Source of the DNA: Sva-07 sp963707515 | GTDB taxonomy: Bacteria > Actinomycetota > Acidimicrobiia > Acidimicrobiales > Ilumatobacteraceae | Length of the DNA stretch: 64,000 bases | Assembly (NCBI GenBank): GCA_963707515.1 | Contig: CAVPQI010000001.1 | Coordinates: 1,550,001 to 1,614,000, forward strand | Reading direction: 5' to 3' | Part shown: positions 60,671-64,000 of the stretch, piece after piece | Layout: every line of letters starts with the position of its first letter | Numbering within the stretch: the first letter of the stretch is position 1 | Made by a program: the position numbers and the translations under genes | The notes under the pieces: model-generated | What the model was told of the DNA's origin: nothing | What the model saw: only the letters and a program-made list of their open reading frames with translations | Databases searched by the model: none

Positions 60671-64000
<3,330 letters not shown>

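Overview
The window is very GC-rich, gene-dense bacterial DNA. The conserved order rpoC-rpsL-rpsG-fusA-tuf-rpsJ-rplC...secY-adk-infA-rpmJ-rpsM-rpsK-rpsD-rpoA-rplQ-truA-rplM-rpsI-glmM-glmS, the zinc-type L36 and S14, a DUF222/HNH (13E12-type) gene, an ECF41-like sigma factor and many leaderless-looking starts point to an actinobacterium. An Acidimicrobiia (Ilumatobacter-like) chromosome is my best guess. The lineage is inferred, because no rRNA gene lies in the window.

Layout: all translation and transcription genes lie on the minus strand and keep their canonical order, so the core reads from right (rpoC, 64.0 kb) to left (glmS, 1 kb). It is cut into five blocks by four accessory islands. Block 1: rpoC, rpsL, rpsG (64.0-59.6 kb). 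Island D (59.4-52.2 kb): CBS protein, a small unknown, glutaminase-STAS, SLC13-type permease, leucyl aminopeptidase, AbgT transporter. Block 2: fusA, tuf, rpsJ (52.1-48.3 kb). Island C (48.3-39.0 kb): SRPBCC protein, HtrA protease, XRE-cupin regulator, oxidoreductase-methyltransferase fusion, PhoD-like phosphatase, and a PAP2/diacylglycerol kinase/DUF1206/PAP2 lipid set. Block 3: the rest of S10-spc, from rplC to secY and adk (38.7-27.0 kb). Island B (26.9-13.4 kb): a broken TetR gene, a 94-bp tandem repeat, amidohydrolase, BNR propeller plus MoaD-like protein, a frameshifted DUF222/HNH gene, VOC protein, amine oxidase with ECF41 sigma, a PadR-ABC exporter operon, a DUF3626 remnant and a lipoprotein. 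Block 4: infA to truA (13.2-9.2 kb). Island A (9.1-5.4 kb): PadR with a membrane HAAS-like partner and a PAS-PAS-GGDEF-EAL protein. Block 5: rplM, rpsI, glmM, glmS (5.2 kb to the left edge).

Function: the core encodes ribosomal proteins, RNA polymerase subunits, Sec translocase, IF-1, EF-G, EF-Tu and the start of amino-sugar synthesis (GlmM/GlmS). The islands hold small self-contained modules: regulator plus membrane partner, ABC exporter, lipid phosphate turnover, peptide/glutamine handling, and a ubiquitin-like protein paired with a beta-propeller. Core genes are tightly packed, with 1- and 4-nt overlaps. Several plus-strand island genes have a -10-like hexamer only 5-8 nt before the start codon, as expected for leaderless mRNAs.

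Cautions: three genes (adk, tetR-like, DUF222/HNH) each carry one apparent 1-nt frameshift. Because adk is normally essential, base-calling errors are a serious possibility. The gene map (methionine aminopeptidase), usually between adk and infA, is absent from its usual place. No tRNA, rRNA, CRISPR array or insertion sequence was recognised.
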